Assembly: GCA_965212505.1 (NCBI GenBank) | Contig: OZ243123.1 | Span: 496,001 to 560,000, forward strand | Direction: 5' to 3' | Length of the DNA: 64,000 bases | Source of the DNA: JAHEKO01 sp965212505 | GTDB taxonomy: Bacteria; Acidobacteriota; Thermoanaerobaculia; Multivoradales; JAHEKO01 | Part shown: one piece after another, positions 1 to 8,762 of the stretch | Numbering within the stretch: position 1 is the first letter of the stretch | Layout: each line of letters opens with the position of its first letter | Made by a program: the position numbers and the translations under genes | The notes under the pieces: generated by a model | Database searches by the model: none | What the model was told of the DNA's origin: nothing | The model's input: only the letters and a program-made list of their open reading frames with translations

Positions 1-985
1 TGAAGCGTGTCAGTCGCTGCGCGCTCAGCCCCTCGGCGTTCATCAGCCAGAGATCCGCGGCGCGCACGGCGCTGACCTGTCGGCGCTCGAGGCTGACCCG
101 TCCGGAGCCGACGCCGCGGCTGCTCGTCCAGGCGATCCAGTTTCCGTTGGGCGCCGGCAGGGCGAAGCGATCGAACTCCTCCCAACTCTGAGTCAGTCGC
201 CTCAGCTGACCGGAGTCCAGCCCGAGGCGGTAGATGTCCATGCCGCTTTCGGGCTGGTCCTCTTCGAGGTTGCCCGAGAAGACAAGCCCCTGATCGTCGG
301 TGGTGAAGCCGTGGCTGTCATAGAAGAGACGCGAGTCGCCCGGGCGGTGGGTGTCGAGGCTCTTGAGGCGAGGGACCTTGCGTTGCAGCTCGAGCTTCGC
401 CACTCGCAGCACCCACTTGCCGAACACCCCCTTGCCGCTCGAGACGCGCTCGGCCCAGGTGATGCGGTTGCCCTCGTGAGAGATGTGTGGAGGCAGGACG
501 CGGCCGCCCCGATCGGAGAGGACGGTCAGATTCCAGAAGTTCTGGTCGTCGATACGAATCGCATAGAGATCGCTGCCGAGGTTGGCACCCGGAACCTCCA
601 GAAAACGGAGCGGTTCACCGCTCGTCTTGACCGGCTTGCTGACAACCACCACGACGAACTCTCCCGAGGGGTGCCACGCCGGGCTCCCGATGTGCATCTT
701 CTTTAGTCCGTAGATGCGGCAGGTGAGGCATCGCGCGTTGCTCATGTCGGCGCTCGCCACGTAGAGCTGCATGTAGCCGTTCGCCTCGCGCCGCGAGAAG
801 GCGATCTTGTCGCCGCGCGGTGACCATGCCGCCGGGCCGCTCGACTGGGCGAAGAGCTCGATCCGTTTGACGACCGAGGGCTCCTGGGAGGTGGCGGGGG
901 CAGCGCCGAGGAGCGCTCCGAGTGCGAGCGCCAAGAGGGCTGCGACAGTTGCGTAGAGGTTCGTGCGCGTCGACGGGCGATTCAT
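1..985 (-). CDS. TolB/PD40-type beta-propeller exported protein (C-terminus cut by window edge)
   Basis: The minus-strand frame is open from an ATG at 985 to the window edge, so the C-terminus is missing. The protein starts MNRPSTRTNLYATVAALLAL, a signal peptide ending near APATSQE. Repeated propeller blades follow, with motifs such as AAWSPRGDKIAFSRR, PAWHPSGEFVVV, DSHGFTTDDQGLVFSG and APNGNWIAWTSSRG, each an aromatic/Asp-Gly turn typical of WD40-like PD40 repeats. It probably sits in the periplasm as a binding or scaffold propeller. A paired-Cys motif (RCLTC) lies near residue 80. It is divergent from the Rieske gene across 224 bases. No specific substrate can be inferred. Confidence 0.7.
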   Translation of the reverse strand, partial: MNRPSTRTNLYATVAALLALALGALLGAAPATSQEPSVVKRIELFAQSSGPAAWSPRGDKIAFSRREANGYMQLYVASADMSNARCLTCRIYGLKKMHIGSPAWHPSGEFVVVVVSKPVKTSGEPLRFLEVPGANLGSDLYAIRIDDQNFWNLTVLSDRGGRVLPPHISHEGNRITWAERVSSGKGVFGKWVLRVAKLELQRKVPRLKSLDTHRPGDSRLFYDSHGFTTDDQGLVFSGNLEEDQPESGMDIYRLGLDSGQLRRLTQSWEEFDRFALPAPNGNWIAWTSSRGVGSGRVSLERRQVSAVRAADLWLMNAEGLSAQRLTRF

Positions 986-1107
986 CTGGTCTCCCGAGGG
1001 TAGTCGATGAGGACGTGTCCTGGGTGTCTGCCGAAACCGGAGCGAAGTGCATTTTTCGTGCCGCTTGCCGAGCTCCGTATGCCGGTTCGCCGCGACGTGT
1101 CGACTTC

Positions 1108-1136
1108 TTGACATCGATCACGGTTCGACCGACAAT
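1108..1136 (+). promoter_or_regulatory. Candidate sigma70-type promoter of the quinol oxidoreductase operon
   Basis: TTGACA at 1108-1113 is a perfect -35 box. It is followed after exactly 17 bases by GACAAT at 1131-1136 (4 of 6 matches to the -10 consensus). The site points toward the Rieske gene, whose ATG is 74 bases downstream. A short GC hairpin (CCGCC, TTC, GGCGG) lies in the presumed leader near 1169-1181. Confidence 0.5.
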
Positions 1137-1209
1137 CCGGCAACACGTTGAGTGTGCCTAGCGCTGCGGACCGCCTTCGGCGGCTCGGTGCGTCTCGTAA
1201 GAACTCCCT

Positions 1210-1836
1210 ATGACCGACAAACCGGAAGACACCAAGCCTGAGCAGACCGCCCAGGCCGCGTCGTCGAGTCCTGCCCAGCCGGCTCCGAAGCCGGCAGCAA
1301 AGCCCGCCACGAAGCCGGCCGCCAAGGCCAAGGCTGCGGGGGGCGATGACCTGAGCCGAAGGGGATTCTTCTCCTGGGCTGCGGTCGCCTGGGTGGGCTT
1401 CACGGCTGCGGCTGGTGGATGTCTCACCGCGTGGGGACGGTTCATGTTCCCGAACGTCCTCTATGAGCCACCGACCAGCTTCAAGGTCGGACCTCCGACC
1501 GAGTTCCAGGAGGACACGGTCGACGAGCGCTTCGTCGAGAGCAACGGCGTCTTCGTCGTCAACGAGGCGGGGACGATCTACGCGCTCATCGCGATCTGCA
1601 CGCACCTCGGCTGCCCGCCGAACTGGCTCGAGGCGCAGAACAAGTACAAGTGCCCCTGCCACGGCAGCGGCTACTACCGCAACGGGATCAACTTCGAGGG
1701 GCCGACGCCTCGACCGCTGGAGCGCGCCGCGGTCTCGATCGATCCCGACGACGGCCAGATTGTGGTCGACAAAGCCCAGAAGTACTTGTGGGAGCGAGGT
1801 CAGTGGGAAGACCCGAGCTCGTTCCTGACCACATAG
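1210..1836 (+). CDS. Rieske iron-sulfur subunit of a bc/b6f-type quinol oxidoreductase
   Basis: This is the [2Fe-2S] Rieske protein that takes the first electron from quinol at the positive side of the membrane. Box I is CTHLGC (C130, H132, C135) and box II is CPCHGSGY (C148, C150, H151). C130, H132, C148 and H151 bind the cluster, and C135/C150 form the stabilising disulfide. A Pro/Ala/Lys-rich tail of about 45 residues precedes a twin-arginine-like SRRGFF (49-54) and one membrane anchor, as expected for Tat-inserted Rieske proteins. It is the first gene of a cluster with two cytochrome b-type subunits and a multiheme cytochrome c. The family call is secure. The extended N-terminal tail is unusual. 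Confidence 0.95.
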   Translation: MTDKPEDTKPEQTAQAASSSPAQPAPKPAAKPATKPAAKAKAAGGDDLSRRGFFSWAAVAWVGFTAAAGGCLTAWGRFMFPNVLYEPPTSFKVGPPTEFQEDTVDERFVESNGVFVVNEAGTIYALIAICTHLGCPPNWLEAQNKYKCPCHGSGYYRNGINFEGPTPRPLERAAVSIDPDDGQIVVDKAQKYLWERGQWEDPSSFLTT

Positions 1837-1865
1837 ACCTCTGAGATCGACCGCAAAGGACTGAC

Positions 1866-2651
1866 GTGGAAGCACTCAAGAACCTACAGAAAAATATCGT
1901 CAAGTCCCAGATCTGGAAGTCGATCTTCCGGGTCGGTATTCCGACCGACAATCGCAAGCGTGCGCTGGCGATGCTGGGCAACGTGGTGCTCCATCTGCAC
2001 CCGATCAAGGTGAAGAAGTCCGGTCTCCGGATGAGCTACACCTGGTGCATGGGTGGTACGGCGTTCTTCCTGTTTCTGGTCGAGACGATCACCGGCATTC
2101 TGCTGATGTTCTATTACCGGCCGACGGTCGAGTACGCCTACTTCGACATGGTCGACCTGCGGGAGGCTGCGGCCTTCGGCATCATGCGCGAACTCCATCG
2201 TTGGGGCGCGCACGCCATGGTCATCAGCGTCTGGCTGCACATGTTCCGGGTCTTTATGACCGGCTCCTACAAGCCGCCTCGTGAGTTCAACTGGAACGTC
2301 GGCGTCATTCTGCTCGTGCTGACCCTGCTGCTCTCCTTCACCGGCTATCTACTGCCGTGGGATCAGCTGGCGATCTGGGCGATCACCGTTGGATCGAATA
2401 TGGCCCGAGCGACCCCCTTACTAGGTCACGAGGGGCCGGGCGCGGCGTTACTTCAGTTAGGTGGCACCAAACTGATTCATGTAGGGAGCGACGCCCGGTT
2501 CGGTTTGATCGCCGGGCGAACGATCGGCAACGGCACGCTGATCCGCTTCTACGTGTTGCACTGCGTCGCGATCCCCTTCGTGGCGGCCTGCCTGATCGCA
2601 GTTCACTTCTGGCGCGTCCGCAAGGACGGCGGTATTTCGGGACCGGTCTAG
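1866..2651 (+). CDS. Cytochrome b6-like subunit (N-terminal cytochrome b domain)
   Basis: This 261-residue four-helix cytochrome b carries two b hemes for transmembrane electron transfer. The ligands are H111 and H125 in helix B (spacing 14) and H232 and H247 in helix D (spacing 15). The longer helix D spacing is typical of b6 rather than bc1 cytochromes. C61 lies in YTWCMGG just before helix A, where b6 Cys35 binds the extra heme c(n)/c(i) covalently, so a third heme is likely. The gene starts 30 bases after the Rieske gene and is followed after 3 bases by the C-terminal subunit. Heme number is inferred from the ligands. Confidence 0.93.
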   Translation: MEALKNLQKNIVKSQIWKSIFRVGIPTDNRKRALAMLGNVVLHLHPIKVKKSGLRMSYTWCMGGTAFFLFLVETITGILLMFYYRPTVEYAYFDMVDLREAAAFGIMRELHRWGAHAMVISVWLHMFRVFMTGSYKPPREFNWNVGVILLVLTLLLSFTGYLLPWDQLAIWAITVGSNMARATPLLGHEGPGAALLQLGGTKLIHVGSDARFGLIAGRTIGNGTLIRFYVLHCVAIPFVAACLIAVHFWRVRKDGGISGPV

Positions 2652-2654
2652 AGC

Positions 2655-3734
2655 ATGGAAGCGCTCAAAGGCATCATCAACTTCCTGTCGTACCCGCAGT
2701 GGTCGTTCACCCTGTCGATCGTCCTCTTCTGGTGGGCGATGCGGTCCAAGGTGCTGTGGACCAAGACCGGCGGCTGGGTGATGCTGGCCCTGATCACGCT
2801 CTTCTTCACGTTGAGCATGTTCGATCCGACGTTCTACACCGTGGTCGCGAAGCCCGACAACGTGCCCATCGTCATGATGGTCTACCTGATCGGCTTCTTC
2901 TGGTGGTTCTCGATGCACAAGGCGCAGGAGAACGATCGTCGCATCGAGGCCGGTGAGCCGACCTTCGAGAAGAGCGAGTCCGAGGACCGGATCTTCACCT
3001 GGCCCGACCTGGTCTTCTCCGAGTTCATCTGCATGGTGCTGCTCACGGTCGGCATGGTGCTCTGGTCGATTCTGCTCAAGGCGCCGCTCGAGGAGCCTGC
3101 GAACACTTCGGTGGCGCCGAACCCCTCGAAGGCCCCCTGGTACTTCCTCGGCCTCCAGGAGATGCTGGTCTACTTCGATCCCTGGATGGCGGGTGTGGTG
3201 CTCCCGGGCCTGATCATCGTCGGCTTGATGGCGATCCCCTACATCGATCCGAACAAGAAGGGGAACGGCTACTACACCTACCAGGAGCGCAAGACCGAAA
3301 TCTGGCTCTTCATGTTCGGCTTCATCATTCTGTGGTGTGAGCTGATCGTGATCGGAACCTTCCTGCGTGGGCCCAACTGGAACTTCTTCGGTCCGTTCGA
3401 GTACTGGGACGTCAACAAGGTCGAGCCACTGGTCAACGTCGATCTCTCCGAGATCATCTGGATCAAGATGCTCGGCGTCGGGCTTCCCGGGCACTGGTTC
3501 ATCCGGGAGATCTGGGGCATCCTGTTCACCGGCTTCTACTTCCTGGCTCTGCCGGTGCTCCTGATCAAGAGCAAGTACATCGATCGCTTCTACCAGGAGA
3601 TGGGACCGACGCGGTACTACGTCGGCATGACGCTCTTCCTCACGATGATGCTCATGCCGATCAAGATGTACTTCCGCTGGTTCTTCAACCTGAAGTATTT
3701 CGTCCACATTCAAGAGTTCTTCCTCAACCTTTAG
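2655..3734 (+). CDS. Cytochrome b C-terminal / subunit IV-like subunit, extended
   Basis: At 359 residues this is about twice the length of b6f subunit IV. Two membrane segments (about residues 15-60) and a segment near 75-90 come before the subunit IV core. The Qo-site region reads NPSKAPWYFLGLQEM, so the usual PEWY Glu is replaced by Pro. I recall this APWY-type form from menaquinol-oxidising complexes. Further helices lie near 180-200, 215-240 and at the C-terminus. The gene lies between cytochrome b and the multiheme cytochrome c with gaps of 3 and 9 bases, so all are probably co-translated as one complex. The quinone type is inferred from the motif. Confidence 0.88.
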   Translation: MEALKGIINFLSYPQWSFTLSIVLFWWAMRSKVLWTKTGGWVMLALITLFFTLSMFDPTFYTVVAKPDNVPIVMMVYLIGFFWWFSMHKAQENDRRIEAGEPTFEKSESEDRIFTWPDLVFSEFICMVLLTVGMVLWSILLKAPLEEPANTSVAPNPSKAPWYFLGLQEMLVYFDPWMAGVVLPGLIIVGLMAIPYIDPNKKGNGYYTYQERKTEIWLFMFGFIILWCELIVIGTFLRGPNWNFFGPFEYWDVNKVEPLVNVDLSEIIWIKMLGVGLPGHWFIREIWGILFTGFYFLALPVLLIKSKYIDRFYQEMGPTRYYVGMTLFLTMMLMPIKMYFRWFFNLKYFVHIQEFFLNL

Positions 3735-3743
3735 GGCTAGCTG

Positions 3744-6680
3744 ATGGCCGCACCGAAGAAGACCCCGGATCGCCACTACAACTTCACGTCCCTGAACAAG
3801 TGGTTTGCGTGGAGCTCTCTGGCGCTCCTGCTGATCACCGTTTGGATGGTTTTCGAGGACTACGCCAAGCCTTGGAAGCGGCACCAGGCGGAGTTTCGGG
3901 AGCTCGAACGCCAACAGTTGGCGAGCGAGGCCGAGGCCGAACGCCAGCGACTCAACCAGGACGAGATCGCTCGCGTTCAGGCGGAGATCGAGTCGGAGGA
4001 GGCTCGGCTGGGCGAGCAGGAGGCGGAGCTCGACGAGCTGCGCGACCGGCTCGGCGCCCTCGACGACAAGGTCTACGAGGCCGATGTCGAGTCGCGGACG
4101 ACCAAGTCGCATCTGGACACCGAGCGCTACGAGCTGGACGTCGCTCTTCAGAGCGGCATTGAGAGCCGTATGGCTGCCGCCACCAAGGCGGTCGAGGATC
4201 GCAACGCGACCTACTACGAGAATCGGGTCACGCTACAGGGCTATACGGCCGAACGGGCCGCTGTGCAGGCGGAGATCGACCGCAAGATGGCCGGCCTCAG
4301 GGAGGACGAGGGTCGTCTGGTGGAGCTCCGCGGAGGACTGGTCGCTCTCGAGTCGAGGGTCGCGGACCTCGACAAGAGTCTCGACTACTTCCTGCTCAAC
4401 GCGCCGGTGATGGACATGCTCGAACCGCAACTGCGGATCGATCAGGTCCAGCTCTCCGGCCTCTACCAGAACATCAACTTCACCAACGTCGATCGCGTCG
4501 ATCGCTGCGTGACCTGTCACGTGGCGTCGACGCGCAGCGGCTTCGACAGCGAAGAGTGGGCCGAGCCCTACCGTAGCCATCCGCGGCTCGACCTCTTCCT
4601 GTCCTCCAATTCCCCGCATCCCTACACGACCTTCGGTTGCACGACCTGCCACGCTGGTCTCGATCGTGCCACCAACTTCGCCCGCGCGGGCCACAGCCCA
4701 GAGAGCGCTGAAGAGAAGAAGGAGTGGAAGCACGAGTGGGGTTGGAAAAAGCAGAAGTACCTGGAGACCCCCATCCTGCCTGCCAAGTACTCCGAGGCAG
4801 GGTGCGTCGGCTGCCACGCCGGCAACGTCTGGACGCCTGCTTCCGAAATGCAGGACACAGGCCGTGACCTGATCATGCGGATGGGCTGCTACGGCTGCCA
4901 CAAGATCGACTATCCGGCCTTCAGCGACCTGCCACGTCCGGGGCCGAGCCTCGAGAAGGTCGCTTCCAAGACCGACAAGGCTTGGGCCTACAAGTGGATC
5001 GAGGCGCCGAGAGAGTTCCACCCGACGACCTGGATGCCGCACTTCTTCTTCCAGGAGAACATCGTCGGCGAGCTCAACGAAGAGCGCCAGCGAGTCGAGA
5101 TTCGAGCGCTGGTCGAATACATCTGGGACCAATCGAACGAAGAAGAGTATCCGGCACCTCCCCGAGGCAACACCGGCCGCGGCGAGGCGCTCTTCAACAC
5201 CGTCGGCTGCACCGGCTGTCACCTCCGCGATGACGAGGCCAAACGGGACGACTTCTTCCCGCAGGTCAACCGGATGCACGGGCCGAACCTGGTGCGCACC
5301 GGTTCGAAGGTCGATCCGGGCTGGCTCTTCGCCTGGCTGAAGGATCCGAAGGCGTACAACCCCGAGACCCGCATGCCGAGCCTGCGGCTGACCGATCAGG
5401 AAGCGGCCGATCTCGTCGCCTACCTGATGGACAGTCGAGACCCGGCGTACGAGAACCTTGAGATGCCTGAGGTCGACGGCGAAGTTCGCGACGAGCTGCT
5501 GCTCGCCTACTTGCAGAACACGCAGACCATCGAGCAGAGTCAAGCCACCCTGGCCGGGCTCACCCCCCTCGAGCGCGACGTCCACCTGGGCAGGGAGACG
5601 GCCAGCAAGTACGGCTGCTTCGGCTGCCACAACCTCACCGGATTCGAAGGCGCGAAGCCGATCGGCGTCGAGCTCACCGAGGAAGGGTCGAAGCCGATCC
5701 ATCAGTTCGACTTCGGACATATCCACGACGTCGATCACACGCGTCACGACTGGATCAAGACCAAGATGCTGCGGCCCCGTATCTGGGACCAGGGCAAAGA
5801 GACGGTCAAGACCTACGACGAGCTCTACCGGATGCCGGACTTCGGCATGTCGGAGCAGGAGGCCGAAGCGATCGTCGCGAACGTGCTCGGCTTCACCAAG
5901 GAGTCGGTCGTCACCGCTCGCCGTGCGGATCAGGCGATAGGCTCACCGCAGCTCGCCGCCGGCCGAAAGATGATCACCCGCTTCAACTGCCAGGGTTGTC
6001 ACTTGGTGGAAGGGCAGGGTCAGGCGATCAAGACCTCGATCGAGGATCCGGGCATGTGGCCTCCAAACCTCGCCTCGCAGGGGGCGCGGGTTCAGAGCGA
6101 CTGGTTCTTCGACTACCTGCACGACCCGAGTAGTGAGTCGATGCGTCCGTGGCTGTCTGTGCGGATGCCGACCTTCGGATTCAGCGACGAGGACGTCAAC
6201 ACACTGATGTCCTACTTTGCTGCCCGCGAGGGGCGCGACGCGTTCCTCTCGGAGCCGACCCGAGCGGACGATCGAAGCCTGACCGTCGGGCGCGGCGTCT
6301 TCGCGATGCTGCAGTGTGCGAAGTGCCACCCGGCGGGACCGATCGACGCCTCGGCGGGCGTGAGCGCCTCCGAACTTGCACCGTCGCTGCTGCTCGCGCG
6401 CGATCGGCTGCGCCACGATTGGGTCGCCGACTGGATCAAGGACCCGCTGAGCTTTGTCACCGGAACCAAGATGCCGGTGTTCTTCTCGGAGCTCGACGAC
6501 GGGACCTACAGCTCCCCGCTGGCGCAGGGCATCGACCTGCCGATGTGGCGAGTCGAGAAAGAGCGCATGCTGCGCCACTTCGACTCCGAGGAAGAGCTCA
6601 AGGAGTACCTGTCCAGTGCCGAGAACGTCACTGACGCCATGCGCGACCACATCTGGTGGGGCCTGCGGCGCGGCTCCTGA
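3744..6680 (+). CDS. Membrane-anchored octaheme cytochrome c with long coiled coil
   Basis: This 978-residue protein has an N-terminal membrane anchor (about 18-40) and roughly 200 residues of Glu/Arg/Leu-rich heptads predicted to form a coiled coil (about 45-235). Eight CXXCH heme-binding motifs follow: CVTCH (C255), CTTCH, CVGCH, CYGCH, CTGCH, CFGCH, CQGCH and CAKCH (about 858). The later ones lie in repeated class-I-like cytochrome c domains with downstream Met-rich TRMPSL or TKMPVF loops, which may supply axial Met ligands. It most likely replaces cytochrome c1 or f as electron acceptor of the Rieske/cytochrome b complex, being the last closely spaced subunit gene. The combination of long coil and eight hemes is unusual. 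Confidence 0.9.
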   Translation: MAAPKKTPDRHYNFTSLNKWFAWSSLALLLITVWMVFEDYAKPWKRHQAEFRELERQQLASEAEAERQRLNQDEIARVQAEIESEEARLGEQEAELDELRDRLGALDDKVYEADVESRTTKSHLDTERYELDVALQSGIESRMAAATKAVEDRNATYYENRVTLQGYTAERAAVQAEIDRKMAGLREDEGRLVELRGGLVALESRVADLDKSLDYFLLNAPVMDMLEPQLRIDQVQLSGLYQNINFTNVDRVDRCVTCHVASTRSGFDSEEWAEPYRSHPRLDLFLSSNSPHPYTTFGCTTCHAGLDRATNFARAGHSPESAEEKKEWKHEWGWKKQKYLETPILPAKYSEAGCVGCHAGNVWTPASEMQDTGRDLIMRMGCYGCHKIDYPAFSDLPRPGPSLEKVASKTDKAWAYKWIEAPREFHPTTWMPHFFFQENIVGELNEERQRVEIRALVEYIWDQSNEEEYPAPPRGNTGRGEALFNTVGCTGCHLRDDEAKRDDFFPQVNRMHGPNLVRTGSKVDPGWLFAWLKDPKAYNPETRMPSLRLTDQEAADLVAYLMDSRDPAYENLEMPEVDGEVRDELLLAYLQNTQTIEQSQATLAGLTPLERDVHLGRETASKYGCFGCHNLTGFEGAKPIGVELTEEGSKPIHQFDFGHIHDVDHTRHDWIKTKMLRPRIWDQGKETVKTYDELYRMPDFGMSEQEAEAIVANVLGFTKESVVTARRADQAIGSPQLAAGRKMITRFNCQGCHLVEGQGQAIKTSIEDPGMWPPNLASQGARVQSDWFFDYLHDPSSESMRPWLSVRMPTFGFSDEDVNTLMSYFAAREGRDAFLSEPTRADDRSLTVGRGVFAMLQCAKCHPAGPIDASAGVSASELAPSLLLARDRLRHDWVADWIKDPLSFVTGTKMPVFFSELDDGTYSSPLAQGIDLPMWRVEKERMLRHFDSEEELKEYLSSAENVTDAMRDHIWWGLRRGS

Positions 6681-6705
6681 GCGGTACAATCCCCCCGCTA
6701 GATTC

Positions 6706-6721
6706 GAGCCTACGGGCTCTT
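6706..6721 (+). other. Short hairpin between octaheme cytochrome and cupredoxin genes
   Basis: GAGCC (6706-6710), loop TACG and GGCTC (6715-6719) form a perfect 5-base stem followed by only TT. It is too weak to call a terminator with confidence and could tune read-through into the downstream lipoprotein gene. Confidence 0.25.
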
Positions 6722-6765
6722 CCGCGAGATACAATCTCCATCGAACTCATATGAGGAACTTCGAC

Positions 6766-7527
6766 ATGAACAAGTATCGTTTCCTGCTCGTCTGCGTGCT
6801 GGCGGTCAGCCTGTTCGGCGTCGCCTGCGGCGGCGGCGACACGGCCGAGGAGCCTGCGGCTCCGGCGGCACCCGCTCCTGCTGCCTCGACCGGTGGCGGC
6901 GCGATCACCGGCGTCATCAACTACGCGAACGGCGACACCGACGCGGCCATCTCCATGGACGCTGACCCGGTCTGCGTTGGGCTCCACGCCGAAGGCGCCG
7001 AAACCCAGCAGGTCGTCGGCGACGAAGGTCGCCTCGGCAACGTCTTCGTCTACATCAAGTCCGGTCTCTCCGGGAGCTACCCGGCGAGCGCCGACAAGGT
7101 GCTGCTCGACCAGCAGGGCTGCATGTACAGCCCGCACATCTCCGGTGTGCAGGTCGGTCAGACGATCGTGATCCGCAACAGCGACCCGACCCTTCACAAC
7201 GTCCACGCGCTGCCCACCGCAAACGCGGAGTTCAACAAGGGCCAGCCGTTCCAGGACATGGAGTTCGAGCACACGTTCGACACCGCTGAGGTCATGGTGC
7301 GCTTCAAGTGCGACGTCCACCCGTGGATGAACTCCTACATGGGCGTGGTCGACCACCCGTTCTTCTCGGTGAGCACGACCGACGGCTCGTACTCGATCGA
7401 GAACGTTCCGGCCGGTACCTACACCGTCGAGGCCTGGCACGAGACGCTCGGTACCCAGACGATGGAAGTCACTGTCGGCGAGGACGCTGTCGCCGCCGCC
7501 AGCTTCGACTTCGCGTCGGCCGGCTAG
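6766..7527 (+). CDS. Cupredoxin-like lipoprotein with C-terminal carboxypeptidase-regulatory-like domain
   Basis: The start ATG at 6766 is preceded by GAGG nine bases upstream. The 253-residue product has a lipoprotein signal ending LFGVAC (Cys21), then an Ala/Pro linker. The core resembles methylamine-utilisation/plastocyanin-like proteins: SDPTLHNVHALP (H144, H147) and RFKCDVHPWM (C182, H185, M188) supply a plausible type 1 copper set. A short beta domain (GSYSIENVPAGTYTVEAWHE) resembles CarboxypepD_reg repeats. It follows the octaheme cytochrome by 85 bases, so it may be a lipid-anchored electron carrier to the oxidases or a copper-binding protein. Its function is inferred. Confidence 0.75.
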   Translation: MNKYRFLLVCVLAVSLFGVACGGGDTAEEPAAPAAPAPAASTGGGAITGVINYANGDTDAAISMDADPVCVGLHAEGAETQQVVGDEGRLGNVFVYIKSGLSGSYPASADKVLLDQQGCMYSPHISGVQVGQTIVIRNSDPTLHNVHALPTANAEFNKGQPFQDMEFEHTFDTAEVMVRFKCDVHPWMNSYMGVVDHPFFSVSTTDGSYSIENVPAGTYTVEAWHETLGTQTMEVTVGEDAVAAASFDFASAG

Positions 7528-7550
7528 TCCGGTCAGCAAGTAGCGAATTC

Positions 7551-7583
7551 AGCGCCGGCCCGCGGAAGCGGGTCGGCGTTTTG
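7551..7583 (+). terminator. Rho-independent terminator after the quinol oxidoreductase cluster
   Basis: GCCGGCCCGC (7554-7563), loop GGAA and GCGGGTCGGC (7568-7577) form a 10-base stem with one G-T wobble. It can extend to 11-13 bases and is followed directly by GTTTTGT. It lies 26 bases after the cupredoxin stop codon and closes the 1210-7527 unit. Confidence 0.8.
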
Positions 7584-7769
7584 TCGTTCCTGCAGCCACA
7601 GGCCGTAGGGTTTCCCCGACAGCTCGGACGGTGGGCAGGCAGCGCGGGGAGCCGCCGGCAGGTGGGCCGATCGCCGCCGAGCGTCGCGCGACCGTCGAGG
7701 CCCCGCTGCCTGAGTTGTCGGGCGTTCTCCGGGGCCTTTTCGGACCCCCACTCGGATAGACTTCGAGGG

Positions 7770-8762
7770 ATGAGCGAGGCTCCCAAGTACCGCCGCGGCT
7801 TGAATCGATTCGCGATTCTGCTGGCCTGTTGCGTGATCTTCTTGATCTCGGCCGGAGCGCTCGTGACGAGCACGGAATCCGGTCTCTCGGTACCCGACTG
7901 GCCGCTCTCCTACGGTTCTCTGAACCCGCCCAACTGGTGGACGATTTCGACGGTTCGCGCGGAGCACGGTCATCGTCTGATCGCCGGTACCGTGGCGACG
8001 CTGACCGTACTGCTGGCGGTCTGGATCGGTATCCGAGAGTCGCGCAAGTGGGTTCGGCGTCTCGCCTACCTCGCGGTCGCAGCCGTGCTGACTCAGGCGC
8101 TACTCGGCGGCTTGACAGTGCTCTTCTTCTTGCCGACGCCGGTCTCGGTAGCGCACGCTTCGTTAGCCCAGATCTTCTTCTGTTTGACGGTGACGCTCGC
8201 CGTCGTGACCTCGAAGTTCTGGCTCGACGCGCAGCACGACCATCGAATTGTCGAGGGTGCTGGGCGTCTCTTCCGAACGGCTCGGGCGGTGACCGCCCTG
8301 GTCTTCCTGCAGATCTTCCTTGGTGCCGTCATGCGACACAGCGGTGCAGGACTTGCGATTCGCGACTTCCCGCTCGCCTTCGGGCGCCTGATTCCGCCAA
8401 ACTTCGACTTTCCGATCGCCATCCACTTCTCGCATCGAATCGGAGCGCTGATCGTCACGCTCGCCGTCGCGTTCGCTGTCGCCCGAGCCTTCAGAACCGG
8501 AGACGGGAGTGTCGGGCTCAAGCGGATCGCCGGCGTGCTGGCGACCCTGGTCGTCATTCAGGTTTCGCTTGGCGCAGCGGTTGTGCTGACCGCCAAGGCG
8601 ACGGTACCGAACACTGTCCATGTGGCGACCGGAGCCGGCGTGCTCGCGACGTCGCTCTTGTTGACGCTCAGCTCGTGGCGCTTGTCTTCGGTGCAAGAGC
8701 GACGCGCCGCCGCTCCGGCTTCGTCGGTCCCGGCGTCGGCGCGGGCCTCGGGGGGTGGATGA
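7770..8762 (+). CDS. ctaA: Heme A synthase (COX15/CtaA family)
   Basis: This membrane protein oxidises the heme O methyl group to a formyl group, the last step of heme A synthesis for the A-type cytochrome oxidase encoded at 16614. It has 330 residues and eight predicted helices in two similar halves. The conserved EHGHR (E65, H66, H68) and a downstream IHFSHRIGA repeat, plus MRHSGAGLA and NTVHVATGA, give the heme-ligating His residues. ATG at 7770 follows GAGGG. Its stop overlaps the ctaB start by four bases (ATGA), which indicates translational coupling. Confidence 0.93.
   Translation: MSEAPKYRRGLNRFAILLACCVIFLISAGALVTSTESGLSVPDWPLSYGSLNPPNWWTISTVRAEHGHRLIAGTVATLTVLLAVWIGIRESRKWVRRLAYLAVAAVLTQALLGGLTVLFFLPTPVSVAHASLAQIFFCLTVTLAVVTSKFWLDAQHDHRIVEGAGRLFRTARAVTALVFLQIFLGAVMRHSGAGLAIRDFPLAFGRLIPPNFDFPIAIHFSHRIGALIVTLAVAFAVARAFRTGDGSVGLKRIAGVLATLVVIQVSLGAAVVLTAKATVPNTVHVATGAGVLATSLLLTLSSWRLSSVQERRAAAPASSVPASARASGGG

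Noticed and set aside
2457..4112. Long open frame on the minus strand (about 550 codons) under the cytochrome genes
   Set aside because: It is antisense to the subunit IV-like and multiheme cytochrome genes, whose motifs are unmistakable. Its Glu/Arg/His/Asp-rich product has no family motif, as expected for a high-GC shadow frame.
4233..5747. Antisense frame of about 500 codons within the octaheme cytochrome gene
   Set aside because: The opposite strand carries eight CXXCH motifs in frame. The antisense product has no domain signature.
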